The notes: generated by a model from the sequence alone, not told the origin. DNA of 14,843 nt from Brevundimonas sp. UBA7664 (GCF_002483305.1 NZ_DLHQ01000045.1:60011-74853); one strand, 5' to 3'; shown: positions 1-6,319, counted from the first letter of the stretch. Numbers and translations: made by a program.

Positions 1-211
1 CGTCCGGATCGCTCCGTCGCGGCCCGCTCCATCCGCTCCCGCCGCCGCTTCGGTTCGCCGGCCGAGCGAGCCTCCCTTGCGACGGGACGGGGGGAGTCTA
101 GGACGGGCCCCAGCTACGGCGGGATAGGGACGCTGCTTTTTTGGGAAGGCGAGCGGAGTCAGGGGGTTGGCGGCGCGGGATATGCTGGCAATCGGTGAAT
201 ACCTAGCATTC
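1..211. other. Left-edge non-coding stretch
   Basis: I see no convincing gene here. Short open frames exist in all directions but none resembles a known protein. On the minus strand an ATG at 32-30 is preceded by GGAG and stays open to the left edge for only about ten codons, so it could be the first codons of a leftward gene, but this is very weak. A run of six T (137-142) has no clear stem in front of it. The rest of the 531-base gene-free region is covered by the repeat, AT-rich block and rplM leader entries. Confidence 0.4.
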
Positions 212-357
212 CCTTCCCCCATTTCGGGGGAAGGTGGGCCGTGGAGCGGCTCGGATGGGGGCCCTGTCCGCGCCGCGATTGGCGGGAGACGGATCCAGCC
301 TGACCAGCCCCAATCCGTCAGGCTTCGCCTGCCACCTTCCCCCGAAATGGGGGAAGG
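212..357. repeat. 146-bp palindrome-bounded repeat, MITE/REP-like
   Basis: The two ends are perfect 26-bp inverted copies (212-237 and 332-357). Each end is itself a hairpin: ccttccccc, a 5-base loop, then gggggaagg. Behind the left end come a short gagc/gctc hairpin and the string cggatggggg. The element at 2099-2281 shares this order of parts, so the two look like members of one dispersed family. It encodes no protein and must be a non-autonomous or REP-type element. It lies upstream of rplM and may mark the boundary of the leftward neighbour. Mobility is inference; the inverted repeats are seen directly. Confidence 0.75.
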
Positions 358-418
358 AAATATGTATGGTATTTTAATACCGTTATTACATAGGTGAGTA
401 TTTTCAATATGATAACGG
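358..418. other. AT-rich block with nested inverted repeats
   Basis: By hand count the first 58 bases (358-415) are about 22% G+C, in a window near two thirds G+C. It contains a 14-bp palindrome (368-381, ggtatt/aatacc arms) and a second pair of arms, ccgttat (380-386) and ataacgg (412-418). It directly abuts the repeat at 212-357 and lies upstream of the proposed rplM promoter. It could be an upstream promoter element, a protein-binding site or a foreign scar. No assignment is possible from sequence alone. Confidence 0.5.
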
Positions 419-440
419 CTATGCACCACTTCACTCTGCC

Positions 441-469
441 TTGACCCCACGCCCCCCTTCCTCTATCAG
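441..469 (+). promoter_or_regulatory. Probable rplM promoter
   Basis: TTGACC (441-446) and TATCAG (464-469) are 17 bases apart. The -35 fits the sigma-70 and Caulobacter sigma-73 pattern well; the -10 matches TATAAT at four of six positions. This predicts a leader of about 55 bases containing the hairpin at 493-511. Confidence 0.4.
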
Positions 470-492
470 CGCGCCTTCCGCTCGTCCCCGTC

Positions 493-511
493 ATCGGGAG
501 GGGCACCCGAT
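493..511 (+). promoter_or_regulatory. Hairpin in the rplM leader
   Basis: Arms atcggg (493-498) and cccgat (506-511) enclose a seven-base purine-rich loop. The hairpin ends nine bases before the AGGA ribosome-binding site at 520-523. Its position would suit translational feedback by L13, which is known in other bacteria, but no matching alphaproteobacterial leader is known to me. It may be chance. Confidence 0.3.
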
Positions 512-531
512 CGTCTCCCAGGACCCTTGAA

Positions 532-1008
532 ATGCTGAAGAGCACCACGGCTTCGCTGAAGCCGGCCGAGGTCACGAAGAAATGGATCCATATCGACGCT
601 GAAGGCGTCGTGGTGGGCCGTCTCGCGACCTTCATCGCCAACCGTCTGCGCGGCAAGCACCGCGGCGACTACACCCCGCACGTCGATTGCGGCGACTATG
701 TCGTCGTCACCAACGTCGACAAGGTGGTGTTCACCGGCAAGAAGATCACCGACAAGATCTACTACCGCCACACCGGCCACCCGGGCGGCGTCAAGCAGAC
801 GACCCCGGAGAAGGTCCTGAACGGCCGCTTCCCCGAGCGCGTGCTCGAGAAGGCCGTCGAGCGCATGCTGCCCAAGGAGAGCCCGCTGGCCCGCCTGCAG
901 ATGACGCACCTGCGCCTGTTCGCCGGCGCCGCGCACACCCACGAAGCCCAACAGCCGGAAACGATCGACTTCAAGTCGGCCAACTCCAAGAACACCCGGA
1001 GCGTCTGA
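532..1008 (+). CDS. rplM: 50S ribosomal protein L13
   Basis: L13 is an early-assembling protein of the large ribosomal subunit that binds 23S rRNA. The 158-residue protein is full length; E. coli L13 is about 142 residues, and alphaproteobacterial forms commonly carry a short C-terminal extension, here rich in Ser, Asn and Lys. Family hallmarks are visible: a KKWIHIDAEG start to the fold, VVGRLAT, KHRGDYTPHVDCGDYVVV, the Y-RHTGHPGG segment near residues 80-87, and a C-terminal AGAAHTHEAQQPE. The start is supported by AGGA at 520-523, eight bases upstream. rpsI follows after only two bases, the conserved rplM-rpsI operon that keeps L13 and S9 in step. Codon choice is strongly GGC/GCC/AAG biased, as expected for a highly expressed gene. 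Confidence 0.98.
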   Translation: MLKSTTASLKPAEVTKKWIHIDAEGVVVGRLATFIANRLRGKHRGDYTPHVDCGDYVVVTNVDKVVFTGKKITDKIYYRHTGHPGGVKQTTPEKVLNGRFPERVLEKAVERMLPKESPLARLQMTHLRLFAGAAHTHEAQQPETIDFKSANSKNTRSV

Positions 1009-1010
1009 GC

Positions 1011-1532
1011 ATGACCGACGTGACTGCTGAAACGCCCGTCGTCGAGAACGACGCTCCCGCCGCCACCGGCTTCGACGCCCTGCGTGGCATGGGCACCGTA
1101 GGCGCGGGCGAAGAGCACCCTGTCTACGTCCAGAAGCTGGACGCCCAGGGCCGCGCCTATTCGACCGGCAAGCGCAAGAACGCGATCGCCCGCGTGTGGA
1201 TCAAGCCCGGCTCGGGCAAGATCACCATCAACGGCAAGGATCAGATGCAGTATTTCGCCCGCGAAATCCTGCGCATGATGATCGCCCAGCCGCTGGAAGT
1301 GACCGACCGCCTGACCCAGTTCGACGTCGACTGCACCGTGCAGGGCTCGGGCCTGTCGGGCCAGGCCGGCGCCATCCGCCACGGCCTGTCGCACGCCCTG
1401 ACCCACTATGAGCCGGCGCTGCGCCCGGTCCTGAAGCCGCACGGCTTCCTGACCCGCGACAGCCGCGTCGTCGAGCGCAAGAAGTACGGCCGGGCCAAGG
1501 CCCGCAAGTCCTTCCAGTTCTCGAAGCGCTAA
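1011..1532 (+). CDS. rpsI: 30S ribosomal protein S9
   Basis: S9 belongs to the head of the small ribosomal subunit, and its C-terminal tail reaches the P-site tRNA. The 173-residue product has the conserved core YSTGKRKNAIARVWIKPG from about residue 44, then GSGKITING, GLSGQAGAIRHG and the canonical C-terminus KYGRAKARKSFQFSKR. The final SKR is the tRNA-contacting tail. The acidic, Ala-rich N-terminal extension of roughly 40 residues is longer than in E. coli (130 residues) but is usual in alphaproteobacteria. The frame is open well upstream inside rplM, but ATG 1011 is chosen because a GGAG (998-1001) precedes it and it falls directly after the rplM stop. A strong terminator follows at 1558. 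Confidence 0.97.
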   Translation: MTDVTAETPVVENDAPAATGFDALRGMGTVGAGEEHPVYVQKLDAQGRAYSTGKRKNAIARVWIKPGSGKITINGKDQMQYFAREILRMMIAQPLEVTDRLTQFDVDCTVQGSGLSGQAGAIRHGLSHALTHYEPALRPVLKPHGFLTRDSRVVERKKYGRAKARKSFQFSKR

Positions 1533-1557
1533 GGCGGTTCAGATACGGTATGGAAGG

Positions 1558-1590
1558 GGGCGCTTCGGGAAACCGGAGCGCCCTTTTTCT
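1558..1590 (+). terminator. Rho-independent terminator of rplM-rpsI
   Basis: An 11-bp stem (1558-1568 with 1573-1583, one G-T wobble) closes a GAAA tetraloop of the stable GNRA type and is followed by TTTTTCT. It lies 25 bases after the rpsI stop and is the clearest intrinsic terminator in the window. Confidence 0.93.
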
Positions 1591-1628
1591 TGTCCGGGCG
1601 ACAGATCAAATCGGGGGAGGCCACATCC

Positions 1629-2009
1629 ATGCTGAGACTGGATCACCTGACGATCCTGGTCGGTTCGATCGAGGGAAGCCGAAGCTTGTACGAGACCCTG
1701 CTACCGCTTCTGGGGTTCTCCCGAACGACCCGTGAGAACTGGACGGACGGGAAGGGCTTCTTCTTCCAGTTCCTGGAGGCCCGGGACGGGACGCGTCCCT
1801 ATGAGCGTTATGGGGTCGGTCTCAATCATATGGGCTTCGGCGCACCGGACCTGACGACGGTCGAGCGCATCCGGGACGCGATGGCGCTGGCCGGCCATGA
1901 AGCGCAGATTCAGAACCTGGGCCCGGCGAAATGCCTGTTCCTGAGGGACCCTGACGGCATGCGGGTCGAAGTCAGCTGGTACCCGCCCGGCGCCGACGTT
2001 GTCGACTGA
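1629..2009 (+). CDS. VOC-family (glyoxalase/bleomycin-resistance fold) protein
   Basis: This is a 126-residue single-domain member of the vicinal oxygen chelate superfamily, metal-dependent enzymes and binding proteins including glyoxalase I, extradiol dioxygenases and fosfomycin-resistance proteins. Two beta-alpha-beta-beta-beta modules are recognisable: residues 1-60 starting LRLDHLTILV, and 64-120 starting VGLNHMGFGA. The usual metal ligands appear at His6, His67 and Glu114 (in the DPDGMRVEVSW end of the domain). Nothing identifies the substrate. The start at 1629 is favoured by GGAGG at 1616-1620 with eight-base spacing; an in-frame TTG at 1590 would lie in the preceding terminator. It ends seven bases before the argC relic, so it may once have shared a transcript with that argC. 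Confidence 0.85.
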   Translation: MLRLDHLTILVGSIEGSRSLYETLLPLLGFSRTTRENWTDGKGFFFQFLEARDGTRPYERYGVGLNHMGFGAPDLTTVERIRDAMALAGHEAQIQNLGPAKCLFLRDPDGMRVEVSWYPPGADVVD

Positions 2010-2016
2010 GCGTGTA

Positions 2017-2139
2017 ATGACCTCCACCATCTTCATCGACGGCGAGGCCGGGACCACGGGACTGGAGATCCGCGCGCGACTGGCGGCCACAATCCTGTCC
2101 TTCTCCCGATGGGAGAAGGTGGCGCGCAGCGCCGGATGA
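2017..2139 (+). pseudogene. argC: 5' relic of a second argC, fused to repeat DNA
   Basis: An ATG at 2017 opens a 40-codon frame whose first 24 codons clearly encode an ArgC N-terminus, including the nucleotide-binding FIDGEAGTTGL string. After about codon 24 similarity stops where the repeat begins (palindrome from 2099), and the frame ends at TGA 2137-2139 inside it. By hand alignment with the intact argC 5' end, 16 of 24 residues and about 50 of 72 bases match. Many differences are synonymous, so this is a diverged copy rather than a fresh duplication. It lies seven bases after the VOC gene with no strong ribosome-binding site. It is best read as the remnant of an earlier argC; translation as a short leader peptide cannot be excluded. 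Confidence 0.75.
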
Positions 2140-2281
2140 GGGTCGGCTGCGGCAGTCGGCGCAAGCCGTGGCCCGGTTTGGGCGGCGGCTGACGCCGAGG
2201 GATAGAGACGACCCACACCCTTTCGGGCAAGAACGACGGCTGCGCCGTCGTGCGCTCAAGCCCTCTCCCGGTGGGAGAGGG
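2099..2281. repeat. 183-bp palindrome-bounded repeat between the argC relic and argC
   Basis: Both ends are hairpins of the same design: ccttctccc-gat-gggagaagg at 2099-2119 and ccctctccc-ggt-gggagaggg at 2261-2281. Inside lie ggcgc-gca-gcgcc (2121-2133) followed by ggatgaggg, and a strong acgacggc-tgc-gccgtcgt hairpin (2233-2251). The left half matches the layout of the element at 212-357. I recall similar strings as dispersed intergenic repeats in Caulobacterales genomes, but could not search. It supplies the sequence just ahead of the argC ribosome-binding site. Confidence 0.7.
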
Positions 2282-2293
2282 GATGGAGTTGGA

Positions 2294-3226
2294 ATGACGT
2301 ATTCGGTTTTCATCGACGGCGAAGCGGGCACCACCGGTCTGGACGTGCTGCGGCGGCTGGAGGCGCGGGAGGATCTGGAGATCATCGCGCTGGGCGAGCG
2401 GCGGCGCGATGTGGCGGCGCGGCGGGAGGCGTTGAACGGGGCCGATGCGGTGATCCTGTGCCTGCCGGACGAGGCGGCCCGGGAGGCCGTGGCGATGATC
2501 GAGAATCCCGCCGTGCGGGTGATCGACGCCTCGACGGCGTATCGGGTCGATCCGGCCTGGACCTATGGGTTCGCCGAGATGGCGGCGGGTCAGCGGGAGA
2601 AGATCGCGGCGGCGACCCGGGTGTCGAACCCGGGCTGTTATCCGACGGGGTTCATCGGCCTGGTCCGGCCGCTGGTGTCAGCCGGGATCATCCCCGCGGG
2701 CTGGCCGGTGACGGTCAATGCGGTGTCGGGCTATTCCGGCGGCGGCAAGGCGATGATCGCGGAGTTCGAGGCCGGCGGGGCGGGGGCGTTCCGCGCCTAT
2801 GGCCTGTCGCTGAAGCACAAACATGTGCCGGAGATGACGCTGCACACGGGGCTGGAGCGGCCGGTGCTGTTCGCGCCGGCGGTCGGGGCGTACCGGCAGG
2901 GGATGCTGGTCGAGGTTCCGCTGCAACTGGCGGCCCTGCCGTCGTCGCCGTCGGTCGAGGTGGTGCACGGGGCGCTGGCCGAGGCCTATGCGGGCTGCCG
3001 GTTCGTCGAGGTGGCGGAGCTGGAGGCGAGCGAGGCCCTGACCGGGATCGATCCGGAGGGGCTGAACGGGACCAACAAAATGCGCCTGCATGTGTTCGGC
3101 GACCGGGACGGGGCGCAGGTGCGGCTGGTCGCCCTGCTGGACAATCTCGGCAAGGGGGCGTCGGGGGCGGCGGTGCAGAACCTGAACCTGATGCTGGGGC
3201 TGGCGGAAGACATCGGGCTTTCGTGA
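2294..3226 (+). CDS. argC: N-acetyl-gamma-glutamyl-phosphate reductase, type 2
   Basis: ArgC reduces N-acetyl-gamma-glutamyl phosphate to N-acetylglutamate semialdehyde with NADPH, the third step of arginine synthesis, in the cytoplasm. The 310-residue length and overall pattern fit the shorter type 2 family rather than the roughly 340-residue type 1. The NADP-binding FIDGEAGTTGLDVLRRL lies at residues 6-22, the catalytic cysteine is Cys115 in SNPGCYPTGF, a VSGYSGGGKAM segment is at 144-154, and the active-site histidine region is LSLKHKHVPEM near residue 175. The start is ATG 2294 with GGAG at 2285-2288; the frame extends upstream only into repeat DNA. The gene is complete and looks functional. 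It follows a diverged relic of another argC, suggesting replacement of an older copy. Confidence 0.95.
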   Translation: MTYSVFIDGEAGTTGLDVLRRLEAREDLEIIALGERRRDVAARREALNGADAVILCLPDEAAREAVAMIENPAVRVIDASTAYRVDPAWTYGFAEMAAGQREKIAAATRVSNPGCYPTGFIGLVRPLVSAGIIPAGWPVTVNAVSGYSGGGKAMIAEFEAGGAGAFRAYGLSLKHKHVPEMTLHTGLERPVLFAPAVGAYRQGMLVEVPLQLAALPSSPSVEVVHGALAEAYAGCRFVEVAELEASEALTGIDPEGLNGTNKMRLHVFGDRDGAQVRLVALLDNLGKGASGAAVQNLNLMLGLAEDIGLS

Positions 3227-3229
3227 TTT

Positions 3230-3370
3230 CCGCTATCGTCATCCTGCGGCGAGCGTAGCGAGACCGGAGGACCCAGCGGCGCGCGCGAGCGCGAACCTGC
3301 CGGGAGCGCGGCTGGACAGGTCGCCTTCGGCGCCGCTGGGTCCCGGCCTTCGCCGGGATGACGATAGCGG
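3230..3370. repeat. 141-bp inverted-repeat element after argC
   Basis: Perfect 15-bp outer arms (3230-3244 and 3356-3370, ccgctatcgtcatcc type) enclose perfect 13-bp inner arms (3269-3281 and 3331-3343, ggacccagcggcg type). Outer and inner arms share no sequence with the palindromic repeats at 212 and 2099, so this is a separate family. It starts three bases after the argC stop and ends 47 bases before msrB. In RNA it would form one long interrupted hairpin and could slow or end transcription, though no T run follows. It resembles common intergenic repeats of Caulobacterales from memory. Confidence 0.8.
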
Positions 3371-3380
3371 GAGTGGGGGG

Positions 3381-3409
3381 TTGAAACCTGCGGCACAGTG
3401 CAGACGTAT
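3381..3409 (+). promoter_or_regulatory. Probable msrB promoter giving a near-leaderless mRNA
   Basis: TTGAAA (3381-3386) and ACGTAT (3404-3409) are 17 bases apart. Transcription would begin about seven bases after the -10, around 3416-3418, at or next to the msrB ATG (3418). No Shine-Dalgarno sequence is present before that ATG, consistent with a leaderless transcript. Confidence 0.5.
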
Positions 3410-3417
3410 CTCCCGTC

Positions 3418-3912
3418 ATGACCCAGATCTCTCGCCGCGCCCTTCTGTCCACCGCCGGGGCGTTCGCCGTGTCCGCCTGTTCGCCGGAGAGCGCGGATGC
3501 GTCCGTGCGCCAGTATGCGAACTCGCCGTTCCGGCGGCTGACCGACGCCCAGTGGCGGGCGCGCCTGCCGGCGGCCAGCTATCAGACGCTGCGGCACGAG
3601 GCGACCGAGCGGCCCTACACCAGCCCGCTGAACGATGAGCACCGCGCCGGGACCTTTGTCTGCCGCGGCTGCGACTTGCCGCTGTTCCGGTCGCAGTGGA
3701 AATACGATTCCGGCACCGGGTGGCCGAGCTTCTATGAGGTGATCGCCGCCAACATCGGGACCAAGACCGACTTCGCGATCGGCTTCCCGCGCACGGAATA
3801 TCACTGCGCCCGCTGCCTGGGGCATCAGGGGCACCTGTTCATGGACGGGCCGCGGCCGACCGGAAAACGCTATTGCAACAACGGCGTGGCGCTGAGATTT
3901 CAGCCGGCCTGA
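3418..3912 (+). CDS. msrB: Exported peptide-methionine (R)-S-oxide reductase
   Basis: MsrB reduces methionine-R-sulfoxide in oxidised proteins back to methionine, normally recycled by thioredoxin. The domain covers residues 38-162. The structural zinc site is Cys82-Cys85 and Cys130-Cys133, the core SGTGWPSFYE is at 99-107, and the catalytic cysteine is Cys153 in GKRYCNN. The position that is a second cysteine in some family members is Thr100 here, so resolution may use another thiol. The N-terminus begins with SRRALL, a twin-arginine-like motif, then a hydrophobic stretch ending AVSAC, a possible lipobox with Cys21. The protein is therefore probably secreted, perhaps as a Tat lipoprotein, and acts in the periplasm. 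It has no ribosome-binding site. Its last 13 bases overlap the end of the convergent membrane-protein gene. Confidence 0.93.
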   Translation: MTQISRRALLSTAGAFAVSACSPESADASVRQYANSPFRRLTDAQWRARLPAASYQTLRHEATERPYTSPLNDEHRAGTFVCRGCDLPLFRSQWKYDSGTGWPSFYEVIAANIGTKTDFAIGFPRTEYHCARCLGHQGHLFMDGPRPTGKRYCNNGVALRFQPA

Positions 3913-4283
3913 CGGTGCGCCTTGAGGGCGGATTCGACGGTGGCGCCGAACCAGATCGAGGCGATCAGGACCAGCAGGCCATAGTCGGGCCCGGGCCAGA
4001 ACACCGGGATGGCGGCCGACAGGCTGACCAGCATCGGGAACAGGCTCGCCCAGGCGGTCGCGCCGCGGCTGTCCGGATGGATCATCGGCGGGCGCGGCGG
4101 GGTCTTCATCATCCGCAGCATCACGGGGTTCAGCAGCACGAAGCCGCCGGCGCAGATGAAGGCGAGCAGCGGATTGCGGAACAGGGCGGACGGCGGGCCG
4201 TAGACGGTGGTGGTGACGACCACCAGAAGCAGGGCGAAGCCGGTGGAGATCGCCAGCAGCAGATTGGGTTCCAGACGCTTCAA
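3900..4283 (-). CDS. Small four-helix membrane protein coupled to phaC
   Basis: I do not recognise this family. The 127-residue product is very hydrophobic, with likely membrane segments at about 7-28, 38-56, 77-96 and 100-117 and a basic, proline-rich loop (RMMKTPPRPP) between the second and third. The start is a TTG at 4283-4281 that overlaps the phaC TGA (TTGA on the coding strand), with GAAGGTGAAGAG just upstream serving as ribosome-binding site inside phaC. This geometry suggests translational coupling and a link to polyhydroxyalkanoate metabolism or granule/membrane biology, but that is inference from position only. No ATG lies near the N-terminus, so a later start would remove the first two helices. 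Its 3' end overlaps msrB by 13 bases. Confidence 0.75.
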   Translation of the reverse strand: MKRLEPNLLLAISTGFALLLVVVTTTVYGPPSALFRNPLLAFICAGGFVLLNPVMLRMMKTPPRPPMIHPDSRGATAWASLFPMLVSLSAAIPVFWPGPDYGLLVLIASIWFGATVESALKAHRQAG

Positions 4284-6247
4284 CTCTTCACCTTCACATA
4301 GGACCCCGGCGCCGGCTCTATCGGCGAAAGCGGGCCCTTTTTAGGGTCGCGGGCGGGGATCCAGTCGCCGGACCGCTCATGCAGCCAGGCGGCCCAGTGC
4401 TCCCACCAGCTGCCCGGATGTTCCTCGGCCCTGGCCTGCCATTCGGCCAGGGTCGCGGGCAGGGCGGGGTTGGTCCAGTGCTGGTATTTGTGGGCCGAGG
4501 GCGGATTGACCACGCCGGCGATATGGCCCGAGCCGGCGAGGGTCAGGGTGACGTCGGCGTTGGAGAAGGCCCGGGCCGAGCGGTAGACCGAATTCATCGG
4601 CGCGATGTGGTCCTCGCGGCTGGCCTGGAAATAGAGCGGGATGGTCACCTTCGACAGGTCGACCTTGACGCCGCCGATGGTGAACTCGCCCCGGGCGAGG
4701 CGGTTCTGGCCGTACATGGAGCGGAGGTAGTCCATGTGCAGCTTCTTGGGCATCCGGGTCTGGTCGGCGTTCCAGAACAGCAGGTCGAAGGCCGGCGGAT
4801 CCTTGCCCATCAGATAGTTCGAGACAAAGAAGGACCAGATCAGGTCGTTGGCGCGCAGGGCGTTGAAGGTCTCGGCCATGGCCGCGCCGGGCAGGACGCC
4901 GCCGGCGGCGTCCATCTGCTGCTCGATCTCATTGAGCCAGTGCTCGTCGGTGAACAGCAGCAGGTCGCCGGCCTCGGCGAAATCGTGCTGGGCGGCGAAG
5001 AAGGTGTTGGCGGTGACGCGCTTGTCGCCTTTCGCCGCCATATGGGCGAGGGCCGCCCCCATCAATGTGCCGCCGATGCAGTAGCCGACGGTGTTGATGT
5101 GCTCGGCCTTCGACTGCTCCAGCGCCTTCTCGACGCAGCGGTAGATGCCTTTTTCCAGATAGTCGTCGAAGCCGAAACCGGCCTTGTCCTTGTCCGGATT
5201 GACCCAGGAACAGACGAAGACGGTGAAACCCTGGGCCGAGAGCCAGCGGATCATCGAGTTCGCGGGCTGGAGGTCGAGGATGTAGAATTTGTTGATCCAG
5301 GGCGGGAAGATCAGCAGCGGAATGGCGCGCTGCTTCTCCGTCGCGGCGTCGAACTGGATCAGTTCGAACAGCTCGTCGCGCCAGACGACCTGGCCCGGGG
5401 CGGTGGCGACGTTCTCGCCGACGACGAACTTTCCGTAGTCGGCCTGGCTGATTTTCAGCTTGCCGGCGCCGCGCTCCATGTCGGCGGCGAAATTCTGCAT
5501 CCCCTTGACCAGCGATTCGCCGTTGGTCTCGGCCAGGGCCTTGAGGGCGGCGGGGTTGGAGGCGAGGAAGTTGGAGGGGGAGAAGGCGTCGGTCAGGAGC
5601 TTGGTGAAGAATTCGGCCCGGCGCTTGGTCAGGGGATCGACGTCCTCGACGCTGGAGACGAGGCCGTTCATCCAGTCGGAGGTGACCAGATAGGACTGGC
5701 GCATGACGTCGAAGGCCGGGTTTTCGGACCAGGCCGGGTCCTTGAAGCGCTTGTCCTTCGAGGGCGACGCGGGGGTCTCGTCGCCGGCGGCGCGGCGGGT
5801 GGTGGAGGCCCACAGGTCCATATAGCGGTTGAACAGGTCGGCCTGGGCGGCGAACAGCTTGTCGGGGCGCGAGGCCAGGCTGGTCATGACCGAGTTCATC
5901 GCCGGCCCGACGTTGAACGGGTCGGGCGACAGGGCGGCGGGGCGGTCGGCCTGGGACAGGGCGGCCTCGGCGATGGCCGACTGGGCCGTCATGGCGGCCT
6001 TGGCCAGGTTCATCGACAGGGTTTCGAGCAGTTGCCGCTGGTCGGCGCCGGGGAAGGTGAAGGCGTCTGCGGCAGGCGCGTCCGCTTCGGGCGGCGGCGG
6101 GGGCGGCGTCGGTCTCGGCTCCGGCTCGGGCGCGATCTTGACCTGGGCGGCGCGGGGGCGGGGCGGCTTGGCCGAGGTGGGTCTGCCGGATTTGCGCGGC
6201 GCGCGGCGCGGCGCGTCGGCGGTCGGCGGGCTGGGGCGCTTGGCCAT
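4280..6247 (-). CDS. phaC: Class I polyhydroxyalkanoate synthase
   Basis: PhaC polymerises (R)-3-hydroxyacyl-CoA into polyhydroxyalkanoate, the intracellular carbon store, at the granule surface. At 655 residues it is of class I size plus a long N-terminal extension. Residues 1-60 are low-complexity, basic then proline-rich, and probably disordered. The PhaC N-terminal domain runs from about 170 to 310, with an alpha/beta-hydrolase fold after it. The lipase-like box GYCIGG carries the nucleophile Cys390; Asp546 (SREDHIAP) and His575 (GSGHIAG) complete the triad. IFPPWINKFYILDL, SWVNPD and WNADQTRMP are typical of the family. The start at 6247 has GGAG six bases upstream (6257-6254). A long open frame on the opposite strand is a shadow of this gene. 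The next gene leftward overlaps its stop. Confidence 0.97.
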   Translation of the reverse strand: MAKRPSPPTADAPRRAPRKSGRPTSAKPPRPRAAQVKIAPEPEPRPTPPPPPPEADAPAADAFTFPGADQRQLLETLSMNLAKAAMTAQSAIAEAALSQADRPAALSPDPFNVGPAMNSVMTSLASRPDKLFAAQADLFNRYMDLWASTTRRAAGDETPASPSKDKRFKDPAWSENPAFDVMRQSYLVTSDWMNGLVSSVEDVDPLTKRRAEFFTKLLTDAFSPSNFLASNPAALKALAETNGESLVKGMQNFAADMERGAGKLKISQADYGKFVVGENVATAPGQVVWRDELFELIQFDAATEKQRAIPLLIFPPWINKFYILDLQPANSMIRWLSAQGFTVFVCSWVNPDKDKAGFGFDDYLEKGIYRCVEKALEQSKAEHINTVGYCIGGTLMGAALAHMAAKGDKRVTANTFFAAQHDFAEAGDLLLFTDEHWLNEIEQQMDAAGGVLPGAAMAETFNALRANDLIWSFFVSNYLMGKDPPAFDLLFWNADQTRMPKKLHMDYLRSMYGQNRLARGEFTIGGVKVDLSKVTIPLYFQASREDHIAPMNSVYRSARAFSNADVTLTLAGSGHIAGVVNPPSAHKYQHWTNPALPATLAEWQARAEEHPGSWWEHWAAWLHERSGDWIPARDPKKGPLSPIEPAPGSYVKVKS

Positions 6248-6319
6248 GGAGAGCTCCGGATGTCGTCAGAACGGTCGCGGGCGCCGCGCGCGCCCTTCCG
6301 CCTGTGGCGATCATGGCAT

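Noticed and set aside
1..32. Possible start of a leftward gene
   Set aside because: Only about ten codons are visible and no family can be recognised, so it is not listed as a CDS.
687..1010. Extended N-terminus for rpsI inside rplM
   Set aside because: The translation is arginine/proline-rich nonsense, and ATG 1011 has its own ribosome-binding site and the normal S9 start.
2168..2293. Longer ArgC N-terminus starting at 2168
   Set aside because: These 42 codons lie within the repeat element; the family N-terminus begins at ATG 2294 with its own ribosome-binding site.
212..3370. CRISPR array
   Set aside because: The repeats are few, different from each other and self-complementary, with no regular spacers or cas genes.
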